From an uncultured Christensenellaceae bacterium (GTDB lineage Bacteria > Bacillota > Clostridia > Christensenellales > MGBC116941), in assembly GCA_910585035.1 (NCBI GenBank), contig CAJUEF010000008.1, forward strand, positions 34,631 through 57,653: DNA of 23,023 bases, given 5' to 3'. Positions 21,552-23,023 of the stretch are shown in pieces. The number at the start of each line of letters is the position of its first letter. Position 1 is the stretch's first letter. The notes beneath the pieces were generated by a model. It was given only the letters and a program-made list of their open reading frames with translations, was not told the DNA's origin and did no database searches. The position numbers and the translations under genes are program-made.

Positions 21552-22844
21552 TTAAGCGTTATAAACTCCTTCTTCCAGCTCTTCATCTTCACCTATTAAC
21601 TGAAGATATTGCAGACTGGCGTCATCTTCGCTGTCTTCAATTACAAAGCTACGGGAAGAATTTCCTCTGTCTTCTCTGTGACCTTTGTTGCTCTGTCCCT
21701 GACCGTCCTGGTTCAAAGGATTATATAATACTTCCATGCGGGCAACGTCAATACCCTTGTCTTTAAGAGTACTCTCCAAATTAGTAAGCTGACTTGCGAG
21801 CATATTTTGTGTCCTTTCGCTGGTGGTGACAATCTTTGCAACAACACCGCCCTCAGACATAGCCAATTTAATTGCAATCCCGCCTAAAAAATCCGGCTTT
21901 AATTTAATGAATAAACTGTTATTCCCATTGGTTATAGACGTCTGCATAACTTCAAGAACTGAATTTGCAAGACCGGCACTTTCAATAGGTCTTTCAAGGG
22001 TTATTTCCGCCCTTTCAAGCTTACTTATGGAAGACATGCCAAAAGCATTTTTATCATTTACCTTTGTCACATCCGTCCTATTTTTCACATCGCCGCTATA
22101 ATCAGTTTTTTTGCCAACATGTATTCTATCTTTATGATTATTACGATCATCATGACCGGTTTTTATAATAGTTTCCTGATCTTGAATACTGTCTTCTTTG
22201 TTTAAAATCTGGCTTATATCCTGATCCTTTATAACAGCTTCATCAAGAGTATCTTCGCCGTCAACTCTTATTTTCCCAACAACATCAAAAATCACGTTTG
22301 CTTCGTTGAGATGGGCATTCTCAATTTTTTGATTAGTACCCGATTGGATTTCATCCATTATTTTCACAATTAGCTGAGACATATTATCATCAATATTAAT
22401 ATCTGATGACACCTCATCTTTAATTGCGCCAATTATCTGTGAAAAATCCATGTTATTTATTTTGTCCATAAGGTTATCACTGCCACTAAGAACGCCACCG
22501 TTAAGATTGCTCAAAAAGATGTCGTTCAGCGTAACCTCATTATAGGATAATAAATCCAGCATAGCATCACTGCCAAGGATTATATCCGTCATTGCCTGTG
22601 CATCCTGCAATTCAATCACATTTCCCCCGCTGGCATAAAAGCTCATTATCAGGGAAACAACAGCACTATTAACACCATCTAAATCAAGAGCATCCTGCTC
22701 TTCTTTTAGACTAACGGTATTCATCGTGCTAAGTGCTCGCTCTACATCTTGGAAAAAAGAACCGCCTATGTCGCTGCTGTTTTCAGCAGCACCTAAACCG
22801 TTTCCCACATCCATAATGTTAGACGATATTGCTCCAATGTTCAT
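21552..22844 (-). CDS. fliK: Flagellar hook-length control protein FliK
   Basis: The molecular ruler and export-substrate switch that sets hook length. It is 430 residues long with a poorly conserved N-terminal and central part rich in D, N and S. The C-terminal FliK domain (about 290-380) shows LFIKLKPDFLGGIAIKLAMS, followed by QNMLASQLTNLESTLKDKGI, then VARMEVLY. AGGAGAG lies six bases before the ATG. Position between ylxF and flgD matches the conserved fla/che order. Identity rests on the C-terminal domain and on synteny. Confidence 0.9.
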   Translation of the reverse strand: MNIGAISSNIMDVGNGLGAAENSSDIGGSFFQDVERALSTMNTVSLKEEQDALDLDGVNSAVVSLIMSFYASGGNVIELQDAQAMTDIILGSDAMLDLLSYNEVTLNDIFLSNLNGGVLSGSDNLMDKINNMDFSQIIGAIKDEVSSDINIDDNMSQLIVKIMDEIQSGTNQKIENAHLNEANVIFDVVGKIRVDGEDTLDEAVIKDQDISQILNKEDSIQDQETIIKTGHDDRNNHKDRIHVGKKTDYSGDVKNRTDVTKVNDKNAFGMSSISKLERAEITLERPIESAGLANSVLEVMQTSITNGNNSLFIKLKPDFLGGIAIKLAMSEGGVVAKIVTTSERTQNMLASQLTNLESTLKDKGIDVARMEVLYNPLNQDGQGQSNKGHREDRGNSSRSFVIEDSEDDASLQYLQLIGEDEELEEGVYNA

Positions 22845-22872
22845 TATGCACTCTCCTGTCTATATTTTGTTG

Positions 22873-23023
22873 CTATAACAGCATTCTAGCTGCAACAATT
22901 GCTGCAAACTCTGTATCAAAAGCCTCCATAATGGCAGCTGCAGGCTTTTTCTTCATAGAGCCTAAAATGCTGGCAACAGCATCGACGTCATTCATGCTTT
23001 GCAAAGTAGTTGCTGCACTTTTT
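22873..23023 (-). CDS. YlxF/MotE-like flagellar protein, C-terminal part (cut by window edge)
   Basis: The last 50 codons of a gene running in from the right. The segment TTLQSMNDVDAVASILGSM then KKKPAAAIMEAFD resembles the MgtE-N-like repeat found in YlxF of Bacillus (MotE-type flagellar proteins), a short helix repeat that stacks on partners. The gene before fliK in this operon is usually ylxF, which supports the call. The N-terminal membrane helix and coiled coil expected for the family are outside the window, and only synteny plus one short helix repeat support it. Confidence 0.7.
   Translation of the reverse strand, partial: KSAATTLQSMNDVDAVASILGSMKKKPAAAIMEAFDTEFAAIVAARMLL

Overview
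The window reads as a chromosome segment of a motile, urease-positive, low-to-moderate GC Gram-positive anaerobe, most likely Clostridia and probably Lachnospiraceae. This is inferred from: AGGAGG-type ribosome binding sites, AT-rich spacers with SigA-type promoters, a T-box leader before ileS, a FliY (not FliN) switch protein, motA/motB inside the fla/che operon, and a small gene resembling DUF6809. No rRNA, tRNA, CRISPR array, transposase or integrase was found.

Region 1 (1-3450, minus strand) is a urease operon in the order ureA-ureB-ureC-ureI-ureE, read from a nearly ideal SigA promoter; the window's left end cuts ureE. Region 2 (3451-4977, plus) is an AT-rich spacer followed by azlC-azlD, a branched-chain amino acid exporter pair.

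Region 3 (4974-5970) is a cluster of small regulatory elements. A 54-aa ribbon-helix-helix protein and an XRE repressor are divergent around twin palindromic operators. Next to them is a compact convergent RNA locus that looks like a type I toxin-antitoxin module: a 24-aa hydrophobic peptide with a masked Shine-Dalgarno, opposed by a short antisense RNA.

Region 4 (6016-11126, minus) holds ileS, an RNA methyltransferase and an RluA-type pseudouridine synthase in overlapping order, led by an isoleucine T-box. IleRS is of the eukaryote-like type 2. Five copies of a pyrimidine/purine palindromic repeat lie in or beside this region (about 5990, 10666, 10805, 11160 and 11960).

Region 5 (11265-14019) holds two more XRE modules with their own operators: a zinc-ribbon gene divergent from an XRE gene, and an xre-rarA pair divergent from a DUF6809-like gene. 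Region 6 (14035-23023, minus) is the middle of a fla/che operon: (ylxF)-fliK-flgD-flgE-flbD-motA-motB-fliL-fliM-fliY, closed by cheB and a terminator. The CheB receiver domain has lost its phospho-accepting aspartate. The operon stops where cheY-fliO-fliP would normally continue.

The most interesting items are the small RNA/peptide locus at 5633-5910, the CheB pseudo-receiver, the co-varying repeat family, the operator that fills a promoter spacer at 13587-13602, and the histidine-free UreI channel.
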